Source: Thiohalobacter sp. IOR34 (GTDB lineage: Bacteria; Pseudomonadota; Gammaproteobacteria; Thiohalobacterales; Thiohalobacteraceae). Taken from it: a DNA stretch of 64,000 bases. The DNA is taken from the NCBI RefSeq assembly GCF_030406045.1, contig NZ_CP128988.1, positions 1,275,438-1,339,437 of the forward strand, given 5' to 3'. The notes under the pieces were generated by a model. It ran no database searches and had not been told where the DNA came from. It saw only the letters and a list, made by a program, of their open reading frames with translations. The number at the start of each line of letters is the position of its first letter. Position 1 is the first letter of the stretch. Positions 17,406 to 26,015 of the stretch are shown here, one piece after another. The translations under genes and the position numbers were made by a program.

Positions 17406-18836
17406 TCAGCCCTTGATGCAGATCAGCGGTTTCAGCCGGGCCACCTTGCGTGCCAGGCCGGCGCGCTCGGCGACCTCGACCACCGCGCTCACGTCCTTGT
17501 AGGCCCCGGGGGCCTCTTCCGCCACGCCGCGCATCGTCTGGCTGCGAATCAGGATGCCGCGCTGGGCGAGGTCGTCGATCAGCCTGCCGCCGCGCCAGCG
17601 CTTGCGGGCCTGGGTGCGGCTCATGGCGCGGCCGGCGCCATGGCAGGCCGAGGCGAAGCCGGGGGCGCCGGGTGCACTCATCCCGGCCAGGATCCAGGAT
17701 GCCGTGCCCATCGAGCCGCCGATCAGCACCGGCTGACCGGTCTCCGCGAAGGCCGCAGGCAGCTCGGGATGACCTGGCCCGAAGGCGCGGGTGGCGCCCT
17801 TGCGATGCACGAACAGGCGCCGCTCGACGCCGTCGACCACATGGGTCTCCTCCTTGCAGGTGTTGTGCGAGACGTCGTAGAGCAGATCCAGCGGCAGGTC
17901 CTCGATCACCCGCCACACGGCATGCCGGGTGAGATGGGTGAGGATCTGGCGGTTGGCCAGGGCGCAGTTGATGCCGGCGCGCATCGCGCCCAGGTAGGCG
18001 CGGCCGAGATCGGATTCCAGGGGCGCGCAGGCCAGCTCGCGGTCCGGCAGCTCGATGCCGTGGTCCGCCGCGGCCAGCGCCATGCGCCGCAGGTAGTCGG
18101 TGCCGATCTGGTGGCCCAGGCCGCGCGAGCCGCAGTGGATGCTGATCACGATGTCGCCTTGGCGCAGGCCGAAGACGTTGGCGGTGGCCGGGTGATAGAT
18201 CTGCTCGATCTCCTGCACTTCCAGGTAGTGGTTGCCGGAGCCGAGGGTGCCCATCTCGTCGCGCTGGCGGTGCTTGGCCTGGCTCGAGACCTCATCCGGC
18301 AGGGCGCCGGCCATGCGGCCCTTCTCCTCGGTATGTTCCAGATCATCTTCACTGCCATAGCCGCGCGCCACGGCCCATTGCGCGCCGCCCTCGAGCATGG
18401 CGTCCATCTCCCGCTCGTTGAGACGCAGGTGGCCGGTGCTGCCGACACCGGCGGGAATGGCCGTGAACAGGCTGTCGGCCAGACGCTCCTCCAGGCCCTC
18501 CAGCGCCGTGCGTGGCAGGCCGGTGGTCAGGGTGCGCACGCCGCAGGAGATGTCGAAGCCGACGCCGCCGGCAGAGATCACGCCGCCCGCGGCGGGATCG
18601 AAGGCGGCCACGCCACCGATCGGGAAGCCATAGCCCCAGTGGGCGTCGGGCATGGCATAGGCGGCCTGTACGATGCCGGGCAGGGCAGCGACATTGGCGA
18701 GCTGTTCACCAACCTTGTCGTCCATCTCGGCGAGCAGTTCGCTGTCGGCGAAGATCACGCCCGGCACCTGCATGGCGCCGCTCGCTTCGAGCTGCCACTC
18801 GACGTCGGAGACCCTGGTGAAGCGTTTGGAATCCAT
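17406..18836 (-). CDS. rtcB: RtcB RNA ligase
   Basis: The 476-residue protein matches the GTP-dependent ligase that joins 2',3'-cyclic phosphate (3'-phosphate) to 5'-OH RNA ends. Signatures include MPDAHWGYGFPIGGVAAFD, GGVGFDISCGVRTL, GSGNHYLEVQ, HCGSRGLGHQIG, DVSHNTCKEE and SACHGAGRAMSR. The last contains the His that is guanylylated. The active-site metal ligands appear intact. It lies 19 bp downstream of the archease gene, its known activator, and upstream of polX. In bacteria it repairs cleaved tRNA and rRNA, so it may counter RNase toxins such as those in the CRISPR region; that link is inference. Confidence 0.96.
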   Translation of the reverse strand: MDSKRFTRVSDVEWQLEASGAMQVPGVIFADSELLAEMDDKVGEQLANVAALPGIVQAAYAMPDAHWGYGFPIGGVAAFDPAAGGVISAGGVGFDISCGVRTLTTGLPRTALEGLEERLADSLFTAIPAGVGSTGHLRLNEREMDAMLEGGAQWAVARGYGSEDDLEHTEEKGRMAGALPDEVSSQAKHRQRDEMGTLGSGNHYLEVQEIEQIYHPATANVFGLRQGDIVISIHCGSRGLGHQIGTDYLRRMALAAADHGIELPDRELACAPLESDLGRAYLGAMRAGINCALANRQILTHLTRHAVWRVIEDLPLDLLYDVSHNTCKEETHVVDGVERRLFVHRKGATRAFGPGHPELPAAFAETGQPVLIGGSMGTASWILAGMSAPGAPGFASACHGAGRAMSRTQARKRWRGGRLIDDLAQRGILIRSQTMRGVAEEAPGAYKDVSAVVEVAERAGLARKVARLKPLICIKG

Positions 18837-18855
18837 GCTCGGCTTCGTGCCTCCG

Positions 18856-19305
18856 TCAGACGTCTACCACGCACTGCGCCAGCCAGCGCCCGTCGGCCTG
18901 CTGGTCGACCTTCAGCTCGGTCAGGGTGGCGCCCTTGATCTCCACCGCCGGCCGATGTCGGCCGGGATCGACCGTCTCGCCCAGTGCCACGCCCCGCAGA
19001 TGCTCGCCGTCGATCGCCACCCGGAAGTCGCCGAACAGCATGTGTCGCGTGGCCATTTCGTAGATCAGTGCGTTCAGCCAGTCGAGCAGCAGGAAGTCGA
19101 GTGTCGGCGCCTGGCAACGGATGTTCACGGTATCCCTGGCCTGTACCGCCGCGGGTGATGTGACCACGGCGGTCAGGGCCAGCGCGGCGGACTCGAAGGC
19201 TTGAGCCGGCGTGTCGCCGTAGCCGCGTACCCCGATGTCCGCGCCGTGGGCAAAATGCTCCCAGCGGCGTCCTTCCGCAGCAGGCCCGGACTCAATCATG
19301 TCCAT
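18856..19305 (-). CDS. Archease (RtcB activator)
   Basis: The 149-residue protein starts with the family signature WEHFAHGADIGVRGYGDT. It continues with DFLLLDWLNALIYEM and the C-terminal Asp-rich end (QCVVDV) that helps coordinate metal in RtcB. Archease promotes RtcB guanylylation and multiple turnover. Its position directly before rtcB supports the assignment. The divergent gene at 19410 leaves a gap of about 100 bp that should hold promoters for both directions. Confidence 0.92.
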   Translation of the reverse strand: MDMIESGPAAEGRRWEHFAHGADIGVRGYGDTPAQAFESAALALTAVVTSPAAVQARDTVNIRCQAPTLDFLLLDWLNALIYEMATRHMLFGDFRVAIDGEHLRGVALGETVDPGRHRPAVEIKGATLTELKVDQQADGRWLAQCVVDV

Positions 19306-19409
19306 CTCCCGGTGGAATGCCCCCTTGCCTGCCGACCCTTGTTACCATAACTTCAACTATAGCGCCTCCTCTGCGGCGCGTCAGGCCGGCAGGCCGATGG
19401 GAAAAAACA

Positions 19410-21812
19410 ATGACAGCAGACAGCACGATTCCTCCCGAGGCGCTCAGCTACCGCTGCGACGCCAGTCGCTTCGCTTTCGAGACCACGGACGAGCTCGAGT
19501 CCTTCGATGGCGTCATCGGACAGCCGCGCGCGCTGGAAGCGATCCGCTTCGGTATCGGCATCCGGAACGAGGGTTACAACATCTTCGTGCTCGGGCGCCA
19601 CGGCAGTGGCAAGCACAGCGCCGTGCGTCAGTTGCTGGCGCAGGAGGCGGGTGAGACCCGGCTCTCGGACTGGTGTTACGTCAACAACTTCGACGATCCG
19701 ACCCGGCCGCGCCTGTTGCGACTTCCGGCCGGCATGGGGGCGCGGCTTGCGGCGGACATGGACAGTCTGGTCGACGAGCTGCAGATCGCCATCCCGGCGC
19801 TGTTCGAGGGCGAGGATTACCAGCGCCGTCTGCAGGCCATCAACCAGGAATTCGAACAGCGCCAGCAGGCGGCCTTCGCCGCGCTGCAGGAGAAGACCGA
19901 GGCCAACGACATCCGCCTGTTCCAGCAGCCGGGGGAGTTTACCTTTGCCGCCGTGCGTGACGGCAAGGTGCTGACGCCCGATGCCTTCGCCAGGCTGCCG
20001 AAGGAAGAACAGCAACGCATCGAGGCGGTGATCGCCGAGCTGCAGGCGGAACTGGAGGAACTGCTGCGCCAGCGCATTCCCCAGTGGCAGCGCGAACGCC
20101 GGCGGCGGATCCGCCAGCTCAATGACGAGGTGGCCCGCCAGGCCGTGGGCCGGCTGCTGGAGGCATTGCGGGACAGCTACCGCGAGTTTCCGGAGACCCT
20201 GGCCTATCTGGAGGCAGTGGAGGCCGACCTGGTGAACAACATCGGCCTGTTCCGCGAGGCGGGCGAGGAAGGCGCGGGCCAGGGCGCGGCGGGGCCGTTC
20301 GAACGCTATGCCGTGAATCTGCTGATCGACAACGGCGGCGCCAGCGGTCCGCCCCTCGTCTACGAGGACAACCCCACCCATCCACGCCTCATGGGCCGCG
20401 CCGAGTACCTCGCACAGTTCGGCGCGCTGCTCACCGATTTCACCCTCATCAAACCCGGCGCCCTGCATCGCGCCAATGGCGGCTATCTGCTGCTCGATGC
20501 GCGCAAGGTGCTCGAACAGCCCTTCAGCTGGCAGGCGCTGAAGCGCGCCCTGTTCGCGCGCCAGTTGCGTATCGAGTCGCTGGTCCAGGCGGTGAGTCCG
20601 ATCAGCACTGTTACCCTGGAACCGGATCCGATGCCGCTCGACGTCAAGGTGGTGCTGCTTGGCGACCGGCTGCTGTACTACCTGCTCTGCGACCTGGACC
20701 CGGAGTTCAGCGAGCTGTTCAAGGTGGCGGCGGATTTCGATGACGTCATCGAGCGCAGTGCCGAGAACGAGGCCCTCTATGCCCGGGTGCTGGCCACCCT
20801 GGTGCGCAAGGCCGGCCTGCGCCATCTGCGCCGCGACGCGGTGGCGGCGGTGATCGAGCGCGCCGCCCGGCTGGCGGCGGAGGAGGCCAAGCTCTCCACC
20901 CACATGCGCAGCATTGCCGACCTGCTGGCCGAGGCCAACCATTGGGCCGGAGAGCGCGACAGCCTGTGGATCGAGGCGGCGGACGTGCAGCGTGCGGTCG
21001 AGGCCCGGCGCCATCGCCTGGACCGCTACCGGGAACGGCTCTATGAGGAGATCGGCCGCGGCGTGCTGCGCATCGATACCCGCGGCGAGGTGATCGGCCA
21101 GGTCAATGGCCTGACCGTGATCGAGGGCGGCGACTACGCCTTCGGCGTGCCGACGCGGATCACTGCCACCACCCGGCTCGGCGAGGGCGAGGTGATCGAC
21201 ATCGAGCGAGAGGTCGATCTCGCCGGCCCGGTGCATTCCAAGGGGGTGTTCATCCTCTCCAGTTTCCTCGCGGCGCGTTATTCGGCCAACTATCCACTGT
21301 CGCTGGCTGCCAGCCTGACCTTCGAACAGTCCTATGGCGGGGTGGAAGGCGACAGCGCCTCACTGGCTGAACTCTGCGCCCTGCTGTCGTCCCTGGCCAG
21401 TGTCCCGGTCCGCCAGGGCTGGGCGCTGACCGGCTCGGTCGACCAGCTCGGTCAGGTGCAGGCCGTCGGCGGCGTCAACGAGAAGATCGAGGGCTTCTTT
21501 GCCATCTGCCAGCGGCGCGGGCTGGATGGCAGTGAGGGGGTGATCATCCCGCGGATCAATCTCGAACACCTGATGCTGGATGCCGAGGTGCGCGAGGCGG
21601 TGGCAGAGGGGCGCTTTGCCGTGCACGCCGTGGAGCACGTCGATCAGGCGATGCAGCTGCTCACCGGCATGGCGGCGGGTGAGGCGGATGCCGAGGGCAA
21701 CTTTCCCGACGACAGTCTCAACGGCCGCGTCCAGCAGCGGCTGATGAGCCTGGCCAATATCCGCCATGCCTTTGCCGGGCATGACGCGGCGGGCCACGAG
21801 CGGCGGGGCTGA
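19410..21812 (+). CDS. Lon-like AAA+ ATP-dependent protease (LonB/COG1067 type)
   Basis: The 800-residue protein has a Walker A motif in an N-terminal AAA region (LGRHGSGKHSAVRQLL), a long helical insert at about 130-270, further AAA elements and a C-terminal Lon-type protease domain. The catalytic dyad fits Ser649 (EGDSASLAE) and Lys692 (GGVNEKIEG). The substrate is unknown; family members degrade misfolded or regulatory proteins. I chose the ATG at 19410, where family similarity begins, over upstream in-frame starts such as 19317. It is followed by tRNA-Ala and diverges from archease. Confidence 0.9.
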   Translation: MTADSTIPPEALSYRCDASRFAFETTDELESFDGVIGQPRALEAIRFGIGIRNEGYNIFVLGRHGSGKHSAVRQLLAQEAGETRLSDWCYVNNFDDPTRPRLLRLPAGMGARLAADMDSLVDELQIAIPALFEGEDYQRRLQAINQEFEQRQQAAFAALQEKTEANDIRLFQQPGEFTFAAVRDGKVLTPDAFARLPKEEQQRIEAVIAELQAELEELLRQRIPQWQRERRRRIRQLNDEVARQAVGRLLEALRDSYREFPETLAYLEAVEADLVNNIGLFREAGEEGAGQGAAGPFERYAVNLLIDNGGASGPPLVYEDNPTHPRLMGRAEYLAQFGALLTDFTLIKPGALHRANGGYLLLDARKVLEQPFSWQALKRALFARQLRIESLVQAVSPISTVTLEPDPMPLDVKVVLLGDRLLYYLLCDLDPEFSELFKVAADFDDVIERSAENEALYARVLATLVRKAGLRHLRRDAVAAVIERAARLAAEEAKLSTHMRSIADLLAEANHWAGERDSLWIEAADVQRAVEARRHRLDRYRERLYEEIGRGVLRIDTRGEVIGQVNGLTVIEGGDYAFGVPTRITATTRLGEGEVIDIEREVDLAGPVHSKGVFILSSFLAARYSANYPLSLAASLTFEQSYGGVEGDSASLAELCALLSSLASVPVRQGWALTGSVDQLGQVQAVGGVNEKIEGFFAICQRRGLDGSEGVIIPRINLEHLMLDAEVREAVAEGRFAVHAVEHVDQAMQLLTGMAAGEADAEGNFPDDSLNGRVQQRLMSLANIRHAFAGHDAAGHERRG

Positions 21813-21875
21813 AATCCACGGCCGGCAGTATTGACAGCCGCAGGGGCTTGGCGTAAAGTTCGCGCTTCGCTTTTC

Positions 21876-21951
21876 GGGGCTATAGCTCAGCTGGGAGAGC
21901 GCCTGCATGGCATGCAGGAGGTCGGCGGTTCGATCCCGCCTAGCTCCACCA
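21876..21951 (+). tRNA. tRNA-Ala (anticodon GGC)
   Basis: The acceptor strands GGGGCTA and TAGCTCC pair, followed by discriminator A and an encoded CCA. The D-arm TAGCTCAGCTGGGAGAGC is normal. The anticodon stem CCTGC/GCAGG encloses ATGGCAT, giving GGC (reads GCC/GCU). The T-loop is GGTTCGATCC. Length 76 bases. Confidence 0.96.
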
Positions 21952-21977
21952 GATACCGAAAAGGTTCCGCATCCGTG

Positions 21978-22172
21978 ATGCACCGCTTGGGCCGATACGC
22001 CGTGGTCTTCGGCATCCTCCTGACCGCAGCCGGCCTGATCGGTGGCTTCACAGCCATGTTCCAGGATGCGGACGCCCTGGCCGTCAACCTGCTGATGCTG
22101 GTGCCGCTGGGGTTTGCAGCCTTGCTGACCGGTGTGGTCACCACCCAGTTCAGCAGACCGAGTGACGAGTAG
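21978..22172 (+). CDS. Small two-helix membrane protein between two tRNA genes
   Basis: The 64-residue product starts MHRLGRYAVVFG and has two hydrophobic segments (about 7-25 and 35-55), giving a helical hairpin inner-membrane protein with a short polar tail. I do not recognise a family. The ATG lies 26 bp after the end of tRNA-Ala and the stop lies 5 bp before tRNA-Glu. The ORF must therefore be transcribed with the tRNAs and released by tRNA processing. No strong Shine-Dalgarno is visible; a GTG one codon upstream is possible. Confidence 0.6.
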   Translation: MHRLGRYAVVFGILLTAAGLIGGFTAMFQDADALAVNLLMLVPLGFAALLTGVVTTQFSRPSDE

Positions 22173-22177
22173 TGAAC

Positions 22178-22253
22178 GTCCCCTTCGTCTAGAGGCCTAG
22201 GACACCGCCCTTTCACGGCGGCGACAGGGGTTCGACTCCCCTAGGGGACGCCA
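22178..22253 (+). tRNA. tRNA-Glu (anticodon TTC)
   Basis: The acceptor strands GTCCCCT and AGGGGAC pair, followed by discriminator G and an encoded CCA. The anticodon stem CCGCC/GGCGG encloses CTTTCAC, giving TTC (reads GAA/GAG). The T-arm is AGGGGTTCGACTCCCCT. Length 76 bases. A terminator follows 6 bp later. Confidence 0.96.
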
Positions 22254-22258
22254 ATTCC

Positions 22259-22297
22259 AAAAAAGGGTTTACCCGCATGGCGGTAAACCCTTTTTTG
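22259..22297 (+). terminator. Rho-independent terminator after the tRNA-Ala/tRNA-Glu transcript
   Basis: AAAAGGGTTTACC and GGTAAACCCTTTTTT form a strong stem around CGCATGGC and end in six T residues. It sits immediately downstream of tRNA-Glu and closes that transcription unit. Confidence 0.9.
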
Positions 22298-22368
22298 TGT
22301 GTCCGGGCCAGAGCACGACCGCTGAAGCGGTCTGCCTCCCCGGCATCGCGTCTCCGGTCGACACTAGC

Positions 22369-22899
22369 ATGAGCGAATCACCGACCCTCACCCTTGCCAT
22401 TCCCCTCGATCGCCTGGATCGTTTCTGCCGACGGCTTCTGGAACGTTCCCGTGACATCGCCCATACCCAGGATGCCCTGGCCAGCCTCCAGGCCCTGGTG
22501 GTCAATTTCGCGGCGGCAACGGACGAACCGGTGTACCGACAGGCCGAGGCCCTGCTGGCGGCCCATACCGAAACGGCACGTCAGCGGCTGCTTGAGCTGC
22601 GTGCCCGGCAACTGCTGCAGGTCATCCTCGACCAGGACCTGCAGGCGCTGACGGCCCTGCATCTGCCCCTGTCACGCAGCGGTTTCCAGACGGTCGCGGA
22701 ACAGGCGCTGGCGGAGCTGGACGCAGGGCAGTACAGGCTGACCCTGGACTGGGCAAGCGCCTGGCTGACGGATGCGCGGCGCCGTGCCGAGGCGGCCAGC
22801 GGTTTCCCTGACGCCCTGGACTTCAAATCTGCCGGCGTGCGCATCGAGACCTTTCAGGCCATGGCCGATCTTTGTCTGGCCCTGGAGCGCGGCCGTTGA
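22369..22899 (+). CDS. Hypothetical helical protein, 176 residues
   Basis: No family recognised. The sequence from MSESPTLTLAIPLDRLDRFC onward is rich in Leu, Ala, Glu and Arg with almost no Gly or Pro in the core, so it should be largely alpha-helical and cytosolic. Third-position GC bias is strong, as in neighbouring real genes, which supports coding. An in-frame ATG at 22297 would start within the terminator, so the 22369 ATG is preferred. It is followed 55 bp later by ycgL, so the two may be co-transcribed. Confidence 0.6.
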   Translation: MSESPTLTLAIPLDRLDRFCRRLLERSRDIAHTQDALASLQALVVNFAAATDEPVYRQAEALLAAHTETARQRLLELRARQLLQVILDQDLQALTALHLPLSRSGFQTVAEQALAELDAGQYRLTLDWASAWLTDARRRAEAASGFPDALDFKSAGVRIETFQAMADLCLALERGR

Positions 22900-22954
22900 G
22901 CGGTCTGAGCGCAGCGGTGTACACTGCGCCACCGCATATTCTGAGGTGAGATAC

Positions 22955-23200
22955 ATGCCCTGTGCCATCTACAAGGGGCCTCGCAAGGCCGATACCTACC
23001 TCTATGTCGAGCAGGAGGGGGACTTCGAGCGGGTGCCGGCAGCCCTGCTGGAACTGCTGGGGCCGCTGCAACTGGTGATGACCCTGGATCTGGACGAGCG
23101 GCAGCAACTGGCCCTGGCGGACATCGAGGAGGTCCGCCGCCAGCTCAGGGAACAGGGCTATTACCTGCAGATGCCGCCCGAGGAGGGCCTGCCGGTCTAG
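22955..23200 (+). CDS. ycgL: YcgL domain protein
   Basis: The 81-residue product begins MPCAIYKGPRKADTYLYVE and contains the YcgL-fold signatures LLGPLQLVMTLDL and VRRQLREQGYYLQMPP near the C terminus. The family is common in gammaproteobacteria and small. It has been linked to RNA handling near rnd in some genomes, but its role is not firmly known. The ATG at 22955 follows GAGGTGAG, a good ribosome-binding site. The longer in-frame ORF upstream overlaps the preceding gene and is not supported. Confidence 0.88.
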   Translation: MPCAIYKGPRKADTYLYVEQEGDFERVPAALLELLGPLQLVMTLDLDERQQLALADIEEVRRQLREQGYYLQMPPEEGLPV

Positions 23201-23358
23201 CCCGGATATTGCACCAAGGATTCGATTGCTGACAAAGCAGGCTGACCGGTCGCCCGCCGAAGCATAGCCGTAGCCATCGGGGATCGCGGCCTGGAGGCCG
23301 CTCCTACGGGGCATGGCGGCACCCTGGCAGGAGCGGCCTCCAGGCCGCGATTGGCGTC
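23201..23358. repeat. MITE-A left-end fragment followed by a REP palindrome pair
   Basis: It begins CCCGGATATTGCACCAAGGA and matches about 70 bp of the MITE-A left half, then breaks into the paired REP unit (GCGGCCTGGAGGCCGC, spacer GGGGCATGGCGGCACC, CGGCCTCCAGGCCGCG). It lies between the convergent genes ycgL and the CBS-domain gene and may act as a bidirectional termination region. Confidence 0.7.
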
Positions 23359-23360
23359 CG

Positions 23361-23954
23361 TCAGGAGGCGAGAACGGCGTTCACCTCGGCGAAGCTGTTG
23401 GCAACCTCGGTGGTCTCGATGGGGGTGCCGAGCTGCTTGCTGATCTGGGTGCTCGAGAACAGGCCGCGCACCCGCTGCCGTCCCTGACCGTCCCGATCGA
23501 CGACCAGGGCGTGCTGCCGGCCACAGCGCTGCAGGGTGGCGACGATGTCGCCGACGCGGGAGCGGGCAACGTCCTGCATCTCCAGCACGTCGAGCTTGTC
23601 CTGCGGGGTCATGATGTCACGCAGGTAGATGTCCTCGCGCTTGCCGCCGACCTCCTGCAGGTACTGCATCGGGCGTTCCCCCTGCAGGTCGGTGGTGGTC
23701 ACCACGCCGATGATGGCATTGTACTGGTCGGTGACGAACAGCAGGCGCACGCCGGTGGCGATCATCCGCTGGTTGGCGGCGCCGAGGGTGGCGCAGGGGC
23801 CCATGGTGATGGCCGCGACCTTGCTGAAGTCGGTCATGACGTCGGTAGCCGGGTGGTCCAGCGTGACGTTCTCCGGAAGGCGCTGTGGCGGGCGGTGGTA
23901 GGTGACGCCTGCATCGAGAGTGCGAGGGTTGAGTGTGTTGTATTTATCTGTCAT
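23361..23954 (-). CDS. Two-CBS-domain protein
   Basis: The 197-residue cytosolic protein consists mainly of a CBS pair. The first repeat spans about residues 40-100 (GPCATLGAANQRMIATGVRLLFVTD, GVVTTTDL) and the second about 110-180 (DIMTPQDKL, VGDIVATLQRCGRQHALVVD, VRGLFSSTQI). CBS pairs bind adenosine nucleotides and act as regulatory modules. This one stands alone with no attached enzyme, so it probably controls another protein in trans. It is monocistronic, with a REP unit just after its stop codon. Confidence 0.85.
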   Translation of the reverse strand: MTDKYNTLNPRTLDAGVTYHRPPQRLPENVTLDHPATDVMTDFSKVAAITMGPCATLGAANQRMIATGVRLLFVTDQYNAIIGVVTTTDLQGERPMQYLQEVGGKREDIYLRDIMTPQDKLDVLEMQDVARSRVGDIVATLQRCGRQHALVVDRDGQGRQRVRGLFSSTQISKQLGTPIETTEVANSFAEVNAVLAS

Positions 23955-24209
23955 GGCATCCTCCTGCCATCCTGCTGTGATCTGGACACTATCTTTGATA
24001 GAACAAAATCCGCCCGCCTGCGCGCTAAATATTTTTCGGAGGCGATCAAGTTTTTGAATGAGTCCAATTCCATTCTTTGTGCATGGTTATTGGCGCGGCA
24101 TATTCAGTTGTCGGGTCAATGATGGGGCGGATCAATAAGTCCCTGAACCAGCGATGGAATCGCTGCCGATGTCAGGCATGCCGGGGTTCCTGCTGAGGGA
24201 GTTCGATGC

Positions 24210-24971
24210 GTGGAACTGATCGATACCCACTGTCATATTGATGATATCCGCTTCGCTGCCGATCGCGACGAAGTCCTGGCACGGGCCCGTCGGCTGGGGG
24301 TGAAGCGGTTGATCGTGCCCGGGGTCACGGCGGATGGCTGGGCAGGCATCGCGGCGCTCTGTGACGCTCAGCCGGGGCTTTACCCGGCCTATGGCCTGCA
24401 TCCGCTGTTTGTGACCGAAGCCGCCGATGTGAAGCGGCTGGAACACTGGCTCGCCGGGCATCCGGCGGTGGCGGTGGGAGAGATCGGTCTCGATTTCCAT
24501 CCCCCGGGGGCAGATCGCCGCTTGCAGCAGAGGCTGTTCGAGGCTCAACTGGTGGTTGCCAGGGAAGCGGGCCTGCCGGTGGTGCTGCACGTGCGCAAGG
24601 CCCACGAGGAGGTATTGCGCAGTCTGCGTCGCAGCGGGGTGCGCGGCGGCACCGCCCATGCCTTCAACGGCAGCCTGCAGCAGGCGCAGCGCTACCTCGA
24701 TCTGGGCTTCAAGCTGGGCTTTGGTGGCATGCTCACCTACGAGCGCTCGCGCCGGCTGCGTGCCCTGGCCCGCGAGCTGCCCGCCGAGGCCCTGGTGCTG
24801 GAGACCGATGCCCCCGATCTCACGGTGGCCGCACACCGCGGGGAACGCAACAGTCCGGAGTACCTGCCGGACTGCCTGCAGGCGCTGGCCGAGGTGCGTG
24901 ACGAGCCAGCGGAGGCGCTGGCGGCCCAGACCACGCGCAATGCCCTGGAGGTGTTTGCCCTGGAGGGGTGA
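24210..24971 (+). CDS. TatD-family metal-dependent deoxyribonuclease/hydrolase
   Basis: The 253-residue protein has the family's metal ligands: DTHCHIDD at the N terminus, GEIGLDFHP near residue 91, VVLHVRKAHEE, GTAHAFNG and the final ETDAPDL. TatD enzymes are cytosolic 3'-5' exonucleases/deoxyribonucleases used in DNA repair and degradation. The start is GTG at 24210 because the good Shine-Dalgarno GAGGGAG lies 8 bp upstream and the nearby ATG at 24206 is out of frame. It is followed by a repeat region of nearly 1 kb. Confidence 0.92.
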   Translation: MELIDTHCHIDDIRFAADRDEVLARARRLGVKRLIVPGVTADGWAGIAALCDAQPGLYPAYGLHPLFVTEAADVKRLEHWLAGHPAVAVGEIGLDFHPPGADRRLQQRLFEAQLVVAREAGLPVVLHVRKAHEEVLRSLRRSGVRGGTAHAFNGSLQQAQRYLDLGFKLGFGGMLTYERSRRLRALARELPAEALVLETDAPDLTVAAHRGERNSPEYLPDCLQALAEVRDEPAEALAAQTTRNALEVFALEG

Positions 24972-24999
24972 GCGGGTCAACCCGGATACCCGCCGCGCC

Positions 25000-25022
25000 G
25001 CCTTGGTGCAATATCCGGGCTG
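25000..25022. repeat. Isolated MITE-A right terminus
   Basis: GCCTTGGTGCAATATCCGGG followed by CTG is the right-hand MITE-A end without its partner. It lies 30 bp after tatD and 17 bp before the tandem 298-bp repeats. Confidence 0.6.
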
Positions 25023-25038
25023 GCGGTTATCAAGCGAT

Positions 25039-25942
25039 GCTGCATATTGCATCAGGCCCCCGGATGATGGTGTGGCCGGACCCGCCGGGGATCGCGGCCT
25101 GGAGGCCGCTCCTGCGGGGCATGGCGGCACATGGTAGGAGCGGCCTCCAGGCCGCGATTGGCGCGGAGTCGACAGGCCCGAGTCTGCCGGACCTGGGACT
25201 GAGCTACTGCGCGGGCGGGAGAACGGCGCGAACCCCCCGATTTCCCGTTGCGTAGTGCCCACGATGCGTCTCGAAATCGTGAAGATTCGTACTCCCACCC
25301 TGCCCGCTACGATCGCCCAACTCCGACAGGCTGTTAGCTGCATATTGCATCAGGCCCCCGGATGATGGCGTGGCCGGACCCGCCGGGGATCGCGGCCTGG
25401 AGGCCGCTCCTGCGGGGCATGGCGGCACATGGTAGGAGCGGCCTCCAGGCCGCGATTGGCGCGGAGTCGACAGGCCCGAGTCTGCCGGACCTGGGACTGA
25501 GCTACTGCGCGGGCGGGAGAACGGCGCGAACCCCCCGATTTCCCGTTGCGTAGTGCCCACGATGCGTCTCGAAATCGTGAAGATTCGTTCTCCCACCCTG
25601 CCCGCTACGATCGCCCAACTCCGACAGGCTGTTAGCTGCATATTGCATCGGGACCCCGGATGATGGCGTGGCCGGACCCGCCGGGGATCGTGGCCTGGAG
25701 GCCGCTCCTACGGGGCATGGCGGCACATGGTAGGAGCGGCCTCCAGGCCGCGATTGGCGCGGTGTCGACAGGCCCAGGAGTCTGTCGGACCTGGGACTGA
25801 TCTACTGCGCGGGCGGGAGAACGGCGCGAATCTCCCCGATTTCCCGTTGCGTAGTGCCCACGATGCGCCTCGGAATCGTGAGGATTCGTTCTCGTTCTCT
25901 CACCCTGCCCGCTACGATCGCCCAGGTCCGACCGGCTGTTAG
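25039..25942. repeat. Three tandem copies of a 298-bp composite repeat
   Basis: Units start at 25039, 25337 and 25635 with GCTGCATATTGCATC. Each contains a REP palindrome pair and then a second, REP-free module (GAGCTACTGCGCGGGCGGGA, GATTTCCCGTTGCGTAGTGC, GCTACGATCGCCCA, ending CTCCGACAGGCTGTTAG). Copies one and two are almost identical; copy three differs by substitutions and a short insertion. The second module is found again, inverted, at 31116-31280. No credible gene is encoded; the frames across it are repeat artefacts. Confidence 0.88.
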
Positions 25943-26015
25943 GCAGGCTTTGCGCTATACTGGGTCTTCCGTACGAGCAGCGAGAGAGCCGCCCCTTCAG
26001 GGTACGAGTTCATCG

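Noticed and set aside
19353-21236. 627-codon minus-strand ORF opposite the Lon-like gene
   Set aside because: Antisense shadow with no recognisable domain; the plus strand has Walker A and a Ser/Lys dyad in the right order.
24132-25343. 403-codon minus-strand ORF across tatD and the repeats
   Set aside because: It mixes antisense tatD with the tandem repeat sequence; the same peptide recurs in each repeat unit, so it is not a gene.
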